Below, piece after piece: positions 4,380-5,300 of a stretch of DNA of 5,300 nt. Origin of the DNA: an uncultured Ruminococcus sp. (lineage in GTDB: Bacteria; Bacillota; Clostridia; Oscillospirales; Ruminococcaceae); assembly GCA_945876155.1 (NCBI GenBank), contig CAMCMW010000144.1, positions 1 to 5,300 on the forward strand, written 5' to 3'. Each line of letters begins with the position of its first letter. The first letter of the stretch is position 1. Made by a program: the position numbers and the translations under genes. The notes below the pieces were generated by a model that searched no databases, had not been told where the DNA came from, and worked only from the letters and a program-made list of their open reading frames with translations.

Positions 4380-5300
4380 ATGAAAAGAAAAGTTTTTGAA
4401 CGCCTGCTTTGCCTTTCCCTGTCAGCGGCAATGCTTCTGGGCGTATCACTTTCCGATAAAAACGAGGTTACAGCGGCAGGAAATTTTGATGCAACTTTGA
4501 CAATAACTGTCCCAACACCGGGAGAAACTCCTCAGCAGCCGGCAATAAGCGGTTCTTCTCTGGAATATGAAATACTGGGGTATATCTGGGAGGACGAATG
4601 CTATTACTGCGGCAGCTACAGTACATATATATCAGATACGGAGTTTATGGACTGGTACACCGGTGTAATTGCTTTATCGGGCGGCAGTCTCGGGAATAAT
4701 GCACTGAAAACATTTGCAGACGGACACAGGTACAGGTTAACAGCAGTTGCAAAAGCAAGTGATTTTTCTGCACCTTCGGGCACAGAGGGCGAAGTTACCT
4801 GCATTGACGCTGTATCGTCAGAAGAAATCGGCTCAGGCTCATGCTCTTTAATGGCTATGTCAGAGCTTATGGCAGAAATACCGGAGGGCGTATCATTGCC
4901 GTCCTGCATTACGGAAAATGATACCCTTGTTATGTTCGGAGATATTCCAGTCATGATATGCGCACCGGAGGGACATGAACATACATGGGGCGAATACATC
5001 TTTGATGATGAGTATCACTGGAGAGTCTGCACAGAATGCGGAATTGACCTGGAATACACAAAATCACACCACTATGTCAGCCATTCAGCTACTGAACCGT
5101 GGACGGTAACAAAAAATCCTACTGCAACCGAAACTGGGCTGTGGGAGAAAAAATGCGGCGGCAGTTGCGGCTATGACTATGACAGCGTTGTTGTTCCCTG
5201 TAAGAACGACCAGACTGTTGTAAACTCCTATGAAGAGCTGAGAGAGGCACTTGCAAAGGGCGGAAAGCAGTGGATTACCGTTGAAAAAGAGTTTGATTTC
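4380..5300 (+). CDS. Large secreted protein with clostridial HW..C..CG motif and possible beta-helix start (3' part outside the window)
   Basis: The frame is open from the ATG at 4380 to the right edge (307 codons, no stop). AAAGGAGG at 4365-4372, 7 nt upstream, supports the start. Residues 1-33 form a signal peptide: MKRK, a hydrophobic stretch LLCLSLSAAMLLGVSLS, then VTAA near the cleavage site. A Pro-rich linker (45-56) leads to a domain at about 62-197 with the GYIWEDECYYCG element (Cys74, Cys77) and a FADGHRYRLTAVAKAS strand. Residues 199-221 carry H.H.W...HW..C..CG (His199, His201, His213, Cys217, Cys220), and a second Cys pair sits at 259 and 263, suggesting metal or disulfide stabilisation. 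From about 280, VNSYEELREALAKGG resembles the opening turn of right-handed beta-helix proteins. Function is unknown: a cell-surface adhesin or a carbohydrate-active enzyme are both possible. It is the next transcription unit after the signalling operon. Confidence 0.85.
   Translation, partial: MKRKVFERLLCLSLSAAMLLGVSLSDKNEVTAAGNFDATLTITVPTPGETPQQPAISGSSLEYEILGYIWEDECYYCGSYSTYISDTEFMDWYTGVIALSGGSLGNNALKTFADGHRYRLTAVAKASDFSAPSGTEGEVTCIDAVSSEEIGSGSCSLMAMSELMAEIPEGVSLPSCITENDTLVMFGDIPVMICAPEGHEHTWGEYIFDDEYHWRVCTECGIDLEYTKSHHYVSHSATEPWTVTKNPTATETGLWEKKCGGSCGYDYDSVVVPCKNDQTVVNSYEELREALAKGGKQWITVEKEFDF

Noticed and set aside
4616..4999. Minus-strand open frame of 127 codons
   Set aside because: It lies opposite the secreted-protein gene, which has a strong ribosome binding site and signal peptide; the minus frame has neither and no recognisable domain.

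Overview
The window looks like part of a plant-fibre-degrading gut or rumen Firmicute, most like Ruminococcus or a related Oscillospiraceae/Lachnospiraceae genus. The reasons are the strong GGAGG ribosome binding sites, the short AT-rich intergenic regions beside moderate-GC genes, a secreted protein with tandem CBM22-like modules, a 7TM histidine-kinase-type sensor of a kind common in Clostridia, and a large secreted protein with the HW..C..CG motif of clostridial surface proteins. This placement is inference from protein style; no 16S or other marker is present.

Layout. (1) Positions 1-717, minus strand: the 5' part of a secreted carbohydrate-binding protein (signal peptide, one full CBM22-like module and the start of a second), probably a xylanase whose catalytic part lies beyond the left edge. 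(2) Positions 718-1048: a 331-bp divergent regulatory region. It holds a full-consensus leftward promoter, a strong rightward extended -10 promoter, a 16-nt direct repeat that carries the rightward -10 and recurs 114 bp downstream, and two large adjacent inverted repeats between the rightward promoter and the operon start. (3) Positions 1049-4265, plus strand: a tightly coupled three-gene signalling operon. It encodes a 7TM membrane sensor whose kinase-like C-terminus has lost its catalytic residues, a soluble PAS histidine kinase, and a LuxR/NarL-type response regulator. The genes overlap by 1 and 7 nt and end at a clear intrinsic terminator. (4) Positions 4380-5300, plus strand: the 5' part of a second secreted protein with Cys/His motifs and what may be the start of a beta-helix region, behind its own promoter.

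Working model (inference): the 7TM protein senses an extracellular or membrane signal and, lacking the phospho-accepting His and the N-box Asn, passes it to the soluble kinase made from the next gene. That kinase phosphorylates Asp54 of the regulator, which controls transcription. The flanking secreted proteins, one a polysaccharide binder read from the shared divergent region, are the obvious candidate targets. No RNA genes, CRISPR arrays or mobile elements were recognised.
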